Of a stretch of 64,000 nt of DNA, positions 9,110 to 19,994 are shown piece after piece (position 1 is the stretch's first letter; every line of letters begins with the position of its first letter). The DNA lies in assembly GCA_963921935.1 (NCBI GenBank), contig OY998184.1, forward strand, positions 35,411,256 to 35,475,255, read 5' to 3'. The translations under genes and the position numbers were made by a program. This DNA comes from Galeruca laticollis (taxonomy: Eukaryota > Arthropoda > Insecta > Coleoptera > Chrysomelidae). The notes below the pieces were generated by a model, which was not told the origin of the DNA, did not search any database, and worked only from the letters and a program-made list of their open reading frames with translations.

Positions 9110-9600
9110 CTTCTTCAGCTATACAAAAAAAATTAATAACGCGGTACAGAGGTGTTCTATATAAGTTCAACAAGACTTTGTTCAGATAAACGTTCAGAAT
9201 ATACAAATAATGATTAAATAGCTGAACACTGATACGTGTTTAAGCTGAACCAAATTTGATTCAGGTCATTATTCAGCTCTAAAGCATAAATTCAAAAAAG
9301 CTATACACGGACGTATATTTAAGGTGAAAAAAACCTTGATCAGTTTATAGTTCAGCAATTAGAAATCACTAGTGAGATAACTGAATAGTAAATATAGAAA
9401 ATGATTAAGGTGTTCTTCAGCTCATTATTCAGCAGTCCAAAAAAAAATAAACAAAGCTGTACAGAGGTGTACATTTTGACTGAAGTAGTACTTATTCAGC
9501 ATATTTTTCAACAAATTAGCTTAACCAGTAAAAGCAGTACCTATACAACCGTTAATCAGCGCAAACGCTGAATTAGCTCCTAAACCAGCTAGTCATTGTT
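9110..9600 (-). repeat. Subterminal tandem repeats, period near 79 bp
   Basis: Degenerate units begin at about 9141, 9220, 9299, 9378, 9456 and 9535. A typical unit reads AGCT-TACA-(C/G)-GG-GTGTA, then a GCTGAA-like word, then TTGATCAG and ATTCAG. The block lies just upstream of the first exon of the decayed transposase, where subterminal binding-site repeats of such elements usually are. Confidence 0.6.
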
Positions 9601-10430
9601 TGTTGGGTTGCCTGTGGTTGCAGACACTAAAGCCTTTACCCATTGTATCATTGAAACTACATAATTAACTATATAATAAATGCAGAGTTCTATCAAACAT
9701 TTTGATTTCAGACCTTATTTGACTGGACTAGTTATCGAAACTTAAAAAATTGAATTAAAATACCAAAAATATTTAGATTGAAATGATAAAAACATTACAA
9801 TATTATTTCAATCAATTTGGTCACATTAAGCTAAAGTAATGAAAAAATATGTTCGTGTCTCCTTATTCATTTTGAGTAGTTTATATTGAACGCTGTAATA
9901 TGTCATTAAGCTAAAATATTATGGAAACAGATTGAAAAAGGTGGCAGAAATGAAATTTTCGTTGCAGATGATTTAATGGATTCATACACCGAAATAATTT
10001 CGAATTTCCAGTCACATTATAAACAATAATTGAATGAAGAGTCTATTCTCCAGAATCAGCTTTAAATGTCAATAAAACGGGCTAAAACAAAAATTTCCTC
10101 CCGTTAAAAAAACGTGCCATAATTTAAAGCTGTCAAGCATCGCTTCCATTTTTCTGGTCAACAGTGTATGTCATAATATATCTCTTGAAAATAACTCATG
10201 TAATAACATGTGAATCACAGTTCAGTTGAAAAAAAATGTTACATATGTATTTAGGGTGGGGTAAATACTTAAGAGAATATAATTTTATTTAATCGAGGTC
10301 AATTTTAAATGCGTTTATTGTATTTGTTAACGCATGAAAACTGGAGATACAAATTAACGAATCGATTGTATTAATCCATTTATTGAAAAATGTTTTAAAA
10401 TAATGGCGATATTGACTAGAAAAGTAGGGT
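9601..10430. other. No gene recognised
   Basis: AT-rich sequence with no supported coding region. It contains only short ORFs without family resemblance. Confidence 0.5.
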
Positions 10431-10434
10431 AGGG

Positions 10435-11335
10435 AAAAATCTTCAGTTTTGCTGACGATACTGCAGTGCTTTATACCGCTGACACATGGAATGATTTGAA
10501 ACGAAATGCTGAGAATAATTTCACTAAATTCATAGACTGGTTCAATCACAAGTTGTTGACGATCAATTTCAAAAAAACCATGGCACTTCCACGTTCAAGC
10601 TACGTGAATGGATTACCAGACTTCGATACACTAGATATTCCATATGACAACCAAATTATTGAAATTGAACTGACAGATAAAATGAAATCAACTTGAAATA
10701 AAACTGTTGGTCAAAAATGTTACACCTTTCTTGCCTTTAGAGTCTTCAACTACCTTCCCCAGCAATTGAAAATTATAGTTAATTATAATTTATTCAAATC
10801 GAAGCTTAAGCAGTTTATTTTGATAGAAGATAGAAGAAAAATACACCATATAATAGAGAATAAACTGAATGTATAGAGTAGCACTTGAAATTTCACATTT
10901 GACTTTCTGCCTATGTTTAGTAGTCCCATCTTTATTGGTATTGAAATTGAAAATTGGAACTTGATGTTCATATTACTCGTAACAATTTTTTTAGCGGACA
11001 GCCTCTAGGCTTTGTTAATTTGTCACTAATAGGCATACACTTACTGTTAGTTAAGAAAACATAATGTACTACACCGAAATTGTTGCCAACTCTTAGTTCG
11101 CAAAAGTCCAACGCAGACAGCCCTTTGGCTTTGCGGTTTGGCGGATTTGTGCTGAACATTTTTGATATGTTTTAAAATCATATTATGATGATTAGTCTAA
11201 ACACGTTTTTATTGTATACACTATCCGCAGACAGCCAATTAAGCTTCGCGGTATCTTTTTGTTTATTTGTCCGATTATTTATGTAATTATATTTTTTTTG
11301 TATTGTACAAATAAACATTATTATTATTAATTATG
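10435..11335 (+). pseudogene. 3' fragment of a Jockey/CR1-type non-LTR retrotransposon
   Basis: FSFADDTAVLYTADTW at 10445-10490 is the FADD box of reverse transcriptase (palm domain with the catalytic Asp pair), followed by NNFTKFIDWFNHKLLTINFKKT, the conserved downstream helix. Part of the thumb is deleted. A C-terminal block (VFNYLPQQLKIIVNYNLFKSKLKQFI, in several pieces, 10740-10830) matches the end of ORF2 in this group. A 3' UTR follows with three related hairpins (see findings) and ends in ATTATTATTATTA near 11320-11335, the tail type of these elements. It is 5'-truncated, as is usual, and cannot code for an active enzyme. Confidence 0.75.
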
Positions 11336-11955
11336 AGATTTTACTGTCAAAAACTGAATCTTTGTCAACAATAATTAAACATAGGAATTGTTTACATTGT
11401 TGTTAACGTTATAAATATTAGGATTTAACAGTGTGTTTCATAAACGAATTTACTGGAAGGGCTTTTTGTCTATTGATATATCTCTAAAAATGAACTTGAT
11501 TTTAATTTTATCTCGAAGTCCTATGACGTGAACGTGGGTTGTCTCGTATCTCTGGACTTGAAGTCTCCAAGACTTCCCAAACTTTGATGACCACTGAATA
11601 TCTACCTGAAAGACAACAATGCATATTCCAACTTAGTATCTAAAGTTAAAGAATTTTTTTTAAGAAGAACAGCTCAACATTGTCAGTTCTTTAATTAATT
11701 GAGATATGGAAATGTTAATAAACAAATATAACAGAAACTTATATTTGTTAATTAATATAAGGATACGGAAATTCGTATATCAGATATCTATCGAGATTTA
11801 TCATTAATGATGACATTGAACAATATCTTTGCAACGGTCGTCTATGAACTGACGAACAACGCCCAACATTACCATACATATAACGCAATTTCTAACAAGA
11901 ACTACATAAGATAAAATATTGAAGGCTCTTTAAAAATAGATGCAATATTCTAAAA
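11336..11955. other. Upstream region of the cuticular gene
   Basis: AT-rich, without ORFs or recognised repeats. It probably contains the upstream control region of the cuticular protein gene, but I cannot point to individual sites. Confidence 0.4.
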
Positions 11956-11961
11956 ATTGTG

Positions 11962-11998
11962 TATATATACAGAGGGTCGTAACAAAACTACATTCAGT
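11962..11998 (+). promoter_or_regulatory. Core promoter: TATA box plus TCAGT initiator
   Basis: TATATATA at 11962-11969 lies about 30 bp before ACATTCAGTTTATAG, whose TCAGT (11994-11998) is the arthropod initiator. The start codon follows at 12031, giving a leader of about 35 nt. The arrangement matches typical insect cuticle-gene promoters. Confidence 0.7.
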
Positions 11999-12030
11999 TT
12001 ATAGTCAGCTGTGTCGCTATTCACTACAAA

Positions 12031-15000
12031 ATGAACTCTTTGGTAAGATAAAATTCAAAATGAATTAATAATTTGGTAAAGAGTTGGCCACTAACATTCT
12101 TATTTCCAGACAAAATTTTGCTTAAATAATTATTTTAAATAGTTTTAAGTGAGTAACCCAGAATTTCACAGTAGTATCTAATTTAATTGTTTGATAAATC
12201 ATAACATTTATGTTTTCCATATGGAATGTACAATATGACCAGGGATCTAATAAAAATGAAGAAAAAACTATTAATTCGTAATTAACAAATGAATGTTCAA
12301 TTGGAATTACGCCAAATATGATATAAATATTTTTGGAAAGAATGTGTTAACGACCCAATGCCAGAAAGTTGGATTTACCAGCGCCAGAGCGTCCAACTTT
12401 CTGGCTGCTTGTCGTATACTATTTTTCTTCATCCAGTAACCGAAATTACGGTCTTGCCGGCCGCATATCATTCCGGGAGCAACGGTTTTTGCGACCTAAT
12501 TTAGACTTAATACCAGAAAGTTGGATGCCCTGGCATGAATGATATAAATCTAGAACTAGAAGTACTACATATTTGTGATACGTAACAAGAGATAGATGTC
12601 CTTGAGGAGTTAGAAATTGGGAGCTTAAGAGGCCCACGTTATGACGTCGTCAATGAACAGATACATTTAGGGAGATATGGAGGGAGTACTCCTCTATTAA
12701 TCTGTCTTCTTAAGTGATAATTGTAAAAATTAGCATATCATACTATTCCTTGGTTTTAAAGATTAAAACTAACTTTTCCGCATCTGTGGCCCTGAACAAT
12801 ATTAAATCATACTTGTATACACTTCGGGGGATGTATCGTGCTAACAAATCGAAAATTCTCCAAAAATAACCAAAAATTTAGTATATCTGGATTTATAGGA
12901 CCAGCTGTACTCTCCCTAGTCAACTGAAAATCAATAGGGTACATCTATAAGACATCTTGAACAATATTCGATAATAAAATTGATCAATCGTATACTCTCT
13001 GGAGGCTGTATCGTGCTAACACACTGAAAATTCTCCAAATATGACTAAAATTAGACGTGGTATAATTGTTTATGTGGTATCAATAGTGTGGCTTAGTGTT
13101 TACGCCCTTTTTGCATTATATTTTCTTTTATAAACAATTGTGAGCCTTTTCTTAGACAATATTTTTAGAAAATTCAAAACTTTTTTTGTTGTTAAACGTA
13201 CAGGTCAGATATTATTTTTAAGCTCCGTAATTTCTGCCGTTGTACCCGAGCATTTGTGCCTATAATTAAAAAAATAGTTAATTACAAATAAAAATAAACG
13301 GTTGTAAAGATTAAAACTAACTTTTCCGCATCTGTGGGCCTGAAAAATATTCTATCATAAAATTGTTATTTGTATACACTTTGGGGGATGTATCGTGCTA
13401 ACAAACCGACATTTCTACAAAAATAACCAAAAATTTAATATATCTGGATTTATAAGACCCACTGTCCACTCCAGTCAACTGACAATCAATAGGATACATC
13501 TGTGAGACACCTTGAACAATATTCAATCATAAAATTGATCAATTGTATACTCTCTAAAGGCTGCATCGTGCTAACAAACTGAAAATTCTCCAAAAATGAC
13601 AAAAATTTGGTACTTCAAGTACCGTAGCACCCGTTGTACTGGCTTTAGTGAGCTGAATATCAATAGGGTTTATCTACGAGACACTCTGACTAATATCCAA
13701 TCATAAAATTAGTCACTTGTACATACTCCGGAGGCTGTATCGTGCTAACAAACTGAAATATCTCAAATAATGACAAAATGTCGTACTTAAAGTACCATAG
13801 CAACCGTTGTACTGGCTCTGGTGAGCTGAAAATCAATAGGGCTTATCTGTGACATGTCTTTAACAATATTCAATCATAAAATTGGTAACTTATTGCACTC
13901 CGGAGGCTGTATCGTGCTAAAAAGACATGTAAGCAAAAGTGGCCGACGACAACGACGATGACGACGACATACACACAGGATTTTTTTCCTAAAAACCATT
14001 TTTTCGTGTTGTTGTTGGAAAACGTAAAAATAACTTGAAAAAAATTTCAAAATTCCAACTTTTTTGGGGGTAAGCCAATACTTTTCTCGCATATAGGTAG
14101 GTTGGGCGGAAAAGTAACAAGGAATTCAATGGCAATATGATTCTTGGAATATTATTATTTAAAATCAAGTGAACACACAAACATATATTTCGATATAATT
14201 TTTCCAATTCTTAATTTATTTTCCCAAGCTTTTTTGCGCCTGCTATTTCGAATTCTCCATTTTTATTTTTTATCTGCACTCTAAACTTTCCACTTTCAAG
14301 TAATCGATGGAAATTCAATTGTACGACTTTATTTCTTATAGGTTTGCATTGTGGTACTGAGCAATATTGACACGGCTTTTGTCGCACATTTTTATAAAAC
14401 ACTTAAAACTCCAATATAAAATACGAACAACAATATCTAAAGCACACGAAACAAATAACACAAGCATTTAATCACACATTTGGAGAAGTTCACTTTAACG
14501 CTGTGTGGTGGCGTATCGCTTAGCAATACATCCCAATAATGTTTTATTTAATGAGATTAACCTACATTAAACTTTTGTTTCATCTGATTCTCATCGATAA
14601 ATAAAGATATGGTTATTCGAAATAAGTATTAAAAATACTATACATTCAGCAAAATATATATTTTACTTTATTCCAAAGCAATTGCCATTGTTATTATGTA
14701 CTGAAGGAGCTTTTACTTCCATAGAAAAATAATTAGCTTAAATCATTTATTTAGATTTGGTACTTTTTCATATGAAATGAATAGCATGATAATAAAAATG
14801 AAATGGTTATCCTCAAATACATTATTGTTATTAATGAAGTCTAATAATTGTAATAAATGTACGAGTAGTTTCTGGATATCAATATAATTCTGCGTTTGTC
14901 TCACTTCTCTAAAAAGCTCTTCATGCGATTATAAAGACGACTTTTAATGTTAAATGGAATATTTATGAAGGAAAGAAAACTGTATAGTAAATTCAAATTA

Positions 15001-15595
15001 AAAATTTTAAAATAAGAAAGAAATTATTTAAGTGGTTTTACAACGAATTTTCGCGATTAATTACTTATAAATGTTGCTTCACTTTGATATATGTATATCT
15101 CGATATCAAAATTTTCATATTTTTTAGGTTGCCATTTTCTTTGTTGCCACTTTGGCTTACGCTCAAGCATCAGTTTGGGGCATCGGTGCCACCACTCTTG
15201 TTGGTCCTTCTAATCCTGGAGCTATTATCGAAGGACCTGCTGCTAGAGCTGCAGTAGTTGGACCTGATGGAAGTGTCATCACTTCTGCTGCACAAGGTAA
15301 TAATAATAAAATCAGACAAAAACTATTCAGTTTGAATATTAAAAAATACCTAAAATGTATTGATACTTGTACTATAAATAGTCAAAAGGAATTTCTTTTT
15401 AATGATGAATATAGAACTAGGATGTTTATTTTTTTAGCTGGTGCTGTTGCTGCTGCTCCCATCGCTGGTGGTGTCGTCAGTGCTGCAGTTGCTCCTGGAA
15501 TAGTTGCCGCGCCGGGTTTAATTGGTGTGCCATCTGTACTTACAGCGCCAGCTGCCATTGCTTCCCCATGGGGTGTTGGCTTAGGACACTGGTAA
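12031..15595 (+). CDS. Secreted low-complexity cuticular protein (3 exons)
   Basis: Exons are 12031-12042 (MNSL), 15128-15296 and 15438-15595, with junctions TTG/GTAAGA...TTTTTAG/GTTGCC and CAAG/GTAATA...TTTTTAG/CTGGTG. They join in phase to 112 residues. Residues 1-17 (MNSLVAIFFVATLAYAQ) are a signal peptide cut at Ala-Gln. The mature part has GPSNPGAIIEGP and AAVVGPDGSVITSA, the GPDGS-type repeats of beetle larval/pupal cuticle proteins, then an Ala/Gly/Pro/Val-rich tail ending GVGLGHW. It has no chitin-binding Rebers-Riddiford motif, so it is a low-complexity structural protein of the extracellular cuticle. The short signal-peptide exon with a long first intron is typical of insect cuticle genes. 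The 3,085-bp intron holds a repeat cluster. The gene looks intact; family assignment is from motif memory. Confidence 0.88.
12360..12525. repeat. Inverted and direct copies of CCAGAAAGTTGGA
   Basis: GCCAGAAAGTTGGA (12360-12373) pairs perfectly with TCCAACTTTCTGGC (12392-12405), a 14-bp stem with an 18-nt loop. A third copy in direct orientation lies at 12513-12525. The block is probably the remnant of a terminal or subterminal repeat of an unidentified element in intron 1 of the cuticular gene. Confidence 0.6.
12754..13060 (+). mobile_element. Partial copy A1 of a satellite-bearing non-autonomous element
   Basis: It starts GGTTTTAAAGATTAAAACT and CTTTTCCGCATCTG, the left end shared with the copies at 13294, 39747 and 62697 and with the reverse of the right end at 39484. 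It contains two units with the core TGTATCGTGCTAAC (near 12834 and 13007, period about 172 bp). The right end is missing. Confidence 0.75.
13294..14115 (+). mobile_element. Copy A2 of the satellite-bearing non-autonomous element
   Basis: Left end TAAACGGTTGTAAAGATT; right end GGTTGGGCGGAAAAGT. Inside, four units with the core ATCGTGCTAA recur about every 172 bp (near 13395, 13565, 13738, 13912). They are followed by a (GAC)n-like triplet run near 13945-13970 and a conserved right part with TTCCAACTTTTTTGGGG. It has no coding capacity. ACTTTTCCGC occurs near the left end and inverted at the right end. Confidence 0.85.
14211..14402 (-). pseudogene. THAP-like zinc-finger fragment
   Basis: The 63-codon frame contains CQYCSVPQCKPIRN and VQLNFHRLLESGKFR, which resemble the start of a THAP domain (C-x2-4-C then a SFHRFP-like word). 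A full THAP needs a further C-x2-H and an AVPTIF-type end that I cannot see, so this is at most a fragment, perhaps from a P-like element in the intron. Low confidence. Confidence 0.3.
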
Positions 15596-15785
15596 TTCAT
15601 CAATTATTTTCTTAAGGACTGCTTTCTGTTGTGATTTTTTACGTGTAATATAAAAATATTTCATATAATAGAAAATTGTTGTTTCTCCTGGGGTTTTGGG
15701 TATATTTACAGGAATAAGAGTCTCGACAGAGCTTAGTGGGAATATTTTTTCGTTATTCTATAGAAATTGTGTATCAATTCACCAT

Positions 15786-15920
15786 TTGAAATTGACTGTC
15801 TCGACCCTTACTTCGTGGAATATGCTCATATTAGTGTTTTTAAATGAAACTCAAGGTCTCTAGTTATTTCCACAATATTGTGGAATTAACTAGAGACCTT
15901 GAGTTTCATTTAAAAACACT
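15786..15920 (+). mobile_element. Foldback element, copy 1, with 10-bp target duplication
   Basis: A 40-bp unique lead starting ATTGACTGTCTCGACC is followed by a near-perfect inverted repeat: arms about 15831-15877 and 15878-15920, with centre CCACAATATTGTGG and one mismatch. AATTCACCAT flanks it at 15776-15785 and 15921-15930. A 10-bp duplication with long inverted repeats suggests a Mutator-like or foldback element. A second, larger copy in opposite orientation is at 28526. Confidence 0.85.
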
Positions 15921-16200
15921 AATTCACCATATATTTATAATTATATAAATATAAAAAATACAGGGTGTTTCCAAAGTAATCTGAAAGATTGTTATGAGCG
16001 ATTCGCTATTCAATTTCAAGACGGAAAGTTTTTATAAACATATGTGATAAGTATTGTCGTTAATGAGTTACCAGACGTTGAATTGTTTTCAATAAACGAG
16101 CTCTGACTGTAAGTGAAACGTATTTAGACCATACTTTTTTGTCTTAAGTAACGCTACTGGTCTTCGAAAGTAATAAGAAAAAAAATGTTTATTCTAAATA

Positions 16201-19200
16201 TTGAAAAAAGTTCTTTTATTAAAAACGCACTGTAACTCATTAACGACAAGACCAAATTGTGGTGTTGTGTCTACAGTTGTCCGTCCATGTCAGCAATTTG
16301 ATCCAAATTTTGAAATTGATTTCATTGTTCTGAGTCAAGTTTGTGGTATGACTCCGAGTGATGTTGTGTCCTTGAAGGACTGGGATCACATTAAAGGGTT
16401 ACAGTTAGCTGATCCAGAATTTGAAAGTCCTAATAAAATTGATGTGTTGTTGGGAGCTGATATTTTTGGTGTGATTTTACAGGACGCAGTGGTGGTCCTA
16501 AAGTACCTGCAGCAGTTAAAACGGTCTTTGGTTGGGTATTTCTAGACAATGTTGATTAGAAGAATAATTCTAAGGTGATGATGTTCTTTTGTACAAGTTT
16601 AGGAAGCTCTTTAGATGGTGTCTTGAAAAAAATTTGGGATTTGAAGGAAATTCCAGCCTGTAGTGAATTTTCAAATGAAGAAGTTGCATGTGAGAAACAC
16701 TTCGAAAACACTCATACTATACGAGATAAAAGTGGGAGATATGTGGTGAGTCTCCCATTCCGCCAGGAACGAGTAAATTTATGTAGTTCTTATGATCAAG
16801 CCTCACGCAGATTTTTTATTTTAGAGACCAGGTTGCATAAAAATAGAGAATTACTTGTTCAGTATTCTGAGTTCATACGTGATTACATCGACCAGGGGCA
16901 CATATTAAAAATAGAGGCTAATGAAATGAGAATAGGTAAATACTATATTCCACATCATTGTGTTTTGAAGCCTGACAGTATGTCAACTAAGTTGAGAGTG
17001 GTCTTCGATGCTTCAGCAAAGGCAGCATATGGTTCGTCTTTGAATGATAATATTCTTGTGGGTCCTCCTTTGCAAACTGATATTGTAAATATTTTGTTGA
17101 AATTTCGGTTGTATAACGTAACATTCACAGCGGACATTAGTCAAATGTATAGGCAGATTTTGGTGTTACCTGCTGATAGAGACTATCAAAGAATTCTGTG
17201 GAGGTTCAATATTGGCGATGAATTGTCAGAATATAGATTAAGTACTGTAACGTATGGTGTAGGTTCAAGTCCACATTTGGCAACTCATACATTAAAACAG
17301 TTGGTATTGGATGAAGGTCAACACTTTCCTTAAGCAGCAAAGATAGTGGATTCCAGTATTCATGTCGATGACGTGGTCAGTGAGACAGAAACCATTGAAG
17401 AGGCAGTGTCTATAGTCCAACAGCTCATTGAGTTATTGAGCAAAGGTTGTTTTGAACTTAGAAAACGGATAGTAATTATCCAGAAGCATTAAGTGGTATT
17501 CCGGCTCAACATCATCAGTCCTATAATTTTGATCGTGAAAATTTAAACGTAAAGGTGCTAGGTTTACAATGGGACCCATCCAGTGATTATTTTAGTTATC
17601 AGGTGGAAGAGTAGGAGAGACCAGCTACTAAAAGAAGTGTATTATCAGAAATGGTAAGGATTTATAATCCTTCAAGGTTTTTATCCCCTCTAACGATAGT
17701 TGGAAAATATATTATGTAGACTACTGGGAGTAGAGGTTTAGGTTGGGATGAGGCTGTACCACCAGACTTAAACACAAAGTGGGAACATTATAAGGAAGAA
17801 TTAAATATGTTGTCCTGTTTTAAACATCCTATAAGAATTGTGAAGGATAATGTAACCAAGTTTGAGTGGCATGTTTTTTGTGACGCTTCTGAATCAGGTT
17901 ATGGTGCGTGGTGACGTATACCTTCGCCAATTCACAGAAACTGTTATTCATGTGTGTTTTGTCTGTGGCAAATCAAAGATGTCTCCTTTAAGGTTATATC
18001 CATCCCAAGGTTAGAGTTGTGTGCAGCTGTGTTGACTTCTAATGTGATAGAATATCTTCAGAAAACTTTTCGAGATACTCTCCCATTTGATAACAGGTTT
18101 ATGTGGTCTGATTCTAAAGTCATATTAGCTTGGATAAATTCTTCCCGTCAAAGGTGGAAAACCGTTGTAGCCAACCGAGTGAGTCATATGGTATCATGTT
18201 AGTGGCAAATATAACCCAGCTAATTGTGTAAAGATTTGTTAGGTCATGACCTGTGGTGATTTCGTCCTAAATGGTTATCTACAACTTGTAATGTGTACAT
18301 GAATGACGTCCTTCAATTTTCAGAAAAAGAATCTGTTATCGATACCGAAAAGAGAATGATCGTTTGTGTAACCAACCTTCTCCATTTTAATTGGATAAAT
18401 AGGTTGTTAGTAAGGTATTCTTCACTTAGGAAAATTCAAGGTATTCTTACATATTATTTTCGATTCTTTGAATGGAAGTTTCTAAAAATGACACTTGTCA
18501 AAGTGATACCTTCTGAATTTGAATTAAATGAGTCCTTACTTTATTTGGTGGAAGTGATACAATATGAGGTGTTTTCTGTGGAAATTGCAAACCTAAAGGG
18601 AAAAAAATTCCTTTCTAAAGCAATTCGTAAACTCCTGTGATGTCAAACTTGCCTAAGTTTAAAGTGTGTGAAGTTGAACCCTACATGGAAAGTGGTGTGA
18701 ATTTTGCAGGACCCTTTTCCACTGTTGTGTCCCGTTACCGTGGTGTCCGATCCATAAAATCGTATTGCTGTATTTTTGTTTGTGGTGGGTACATTTAGAG
18801 TACGTGTCAAATTTGACTGCTGAAGCCTTTCTGGCAGCGCTTCATCGATTCGTTGTTACGCGAGGAATGTGTACAGATCTCTATAGCGACAATGGCACAA
18901 ACTTCATGGGTGCTTACAATGTGCTTAAGGAGTATTGTAAGACTGCTGAGAAAGAATTGTCCTTGAAGTGGCACTTTAATCCTTCTTCTGCATCGCATTT
19001 TTGTGGTCTTTGGGAGGCTGGAGTCAAATAATTAAAACCCATCTTAAGCGAGTGATAGGTGATCAAATTCTTACCGTGGAAGACTTTATTTAATACCCTG
19101 TTGGTTCAGATAGAAAATGTTTTGAATTCAAGGCCGTTGTGCCATCTGTCTAACGACCTGAACGACTTGACAGCTCTATCTCCAAACCATTTACTGACTC

Positions 19201-19561
19201 TTGGTACTAGTAGCTCTATTCCGGACGTAGACGTGAATGACGTCTCAATAAATCGTTCAACTAGATGGCAATTTATTCAGCAGTGTATCCATGTATCCAA
19301 CATTTTTGGTCTCAATGGAATCTTGAATACTTGCTTACCCTACAACAACGAAGTAAGTGGTGGGACTCTAGATCTTCACCTGCTGTTGGCACTCTTGTTC
19401 TGATCCGCGATGATAAGTTGCCACCAATAAAATGGAGGTTGGGCATAATTACAGCGCTGTACCCAGGGAAAGATCAAATTATTCGAGTAGCTCAGGTTAA
19501 AATGCCTGATGGGTTATATAACCGACCGGTAGTTAAACTTTGTGTATTGCCATCACAATAA
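16201..19561 (+). pseudogene. pol: BEL/Pao retrotransposon pol remnant
   Basis: Domains in order: protease end (LADPEFESPNKIDVLLGADIFG, 16400-16470), the A17-type peptidase signature of this group; reverse transcriptase (16680-17333) with KLRVVFDASAKAAYGSSLND, FTADISQMYRQILV and SVTYG-like block; the HVDD box near 17365 in place of YVDD; RNase H with FCDASESGYGAW (17877-17912); integrase with YSDNGTNFMGA (18884-18915) and HFCGLWEAGVK (18998-19030); and the C-terminal ALSPNHLLTLG and KWRLGIITALYPGKDQIIRVA blocks near 19170-19500. Frameshifts and stops occur at about 16545, 17330, 17612, 17720, 17913, 18200, 18640 and 19030. The 5' LTR and gag are absent. It once coded for a polyprotein that reverse-transcribed and integrated the element; it is now inert. 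Confidence 0.9.
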
Positions 19562-19648
19562 ACTCACTAATTTATGATTAGTATTACTTGTAGGTAAATG
19601 TTTTTTTTATTTTGATGTGAAAATAAATGTTTATTTTGGTGGGCGGAA

Positions 19649-19975
19649 TGTTTCGTCTTTATTTTATTATCGTTTTGTGTTGTTTAATATTTGAATTATG
19701 CGCAAAATACTCCCTCCTTGACCATGTGCCAGTTAACGGTCGCCAACCAATTACACGGCCGTTCTTGCGAGGAGAAGTTACGCGCATGTTGCGCGGGAGG
19801 CATGCGCCAAGACGGAACGGGATGTTATGACCGTCCGTGTGTGTAAAAAGCATCGTGTGTTTCAACCGGCTTTCCGAAATAATTAGGCTAATACTTGTGG
19901 GTAAGTGGTTTACTTATATCTAGGTGGGAGTTCATTCGTTGTAGCATTAATCTTTGTTTAAAAGACATTAAATCA
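19649..19975 (+). repeat. Probable 3' LTR of the BEL/Pao element
   Basis: TTTTGGTGGGCGGA (19635-19648) is a polypurine-like stretch after the pol stop, and TGTTTCGTC at 19649 is the likely LTR start. The region is GC-richer than its surroundings and contains no ORF of note. With no second copy in the window the right boundary is only estimated; it must lie before about 19995, where unrelated coding begins. Confidence 0.5.
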
Positions 19976-19994
19976 GGAAACACTCATTTCCTCT

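Larger units (their letters stand above)
4200..9600 (-). mobile_element. Decayed DNA transposon, possibly CMC/EnSpm-like
   Basis: Bounds are approximate. The interior is one degenerate transposase gene on the minus strand. The right flank holds a tandem subterminal repeat array with a period near 79 bp, and the left flank near 4260-4320 carries at least one similar unit in inverted orientation. Subterminal repeats plus a transposase with a YPFE-type C-terminal domain fit the CMC group, but I could not define terminal inverted repeats or a target duplication. A younger hAT element sits inside it. Confidence 0.45.

Noticed and set aside
9110..9600. Regular repeats considered as a CRISPR array
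   Set aside because: This is eukaryotic DNA; units are degenerate tandem repeats without constant repeats and variable spacers.
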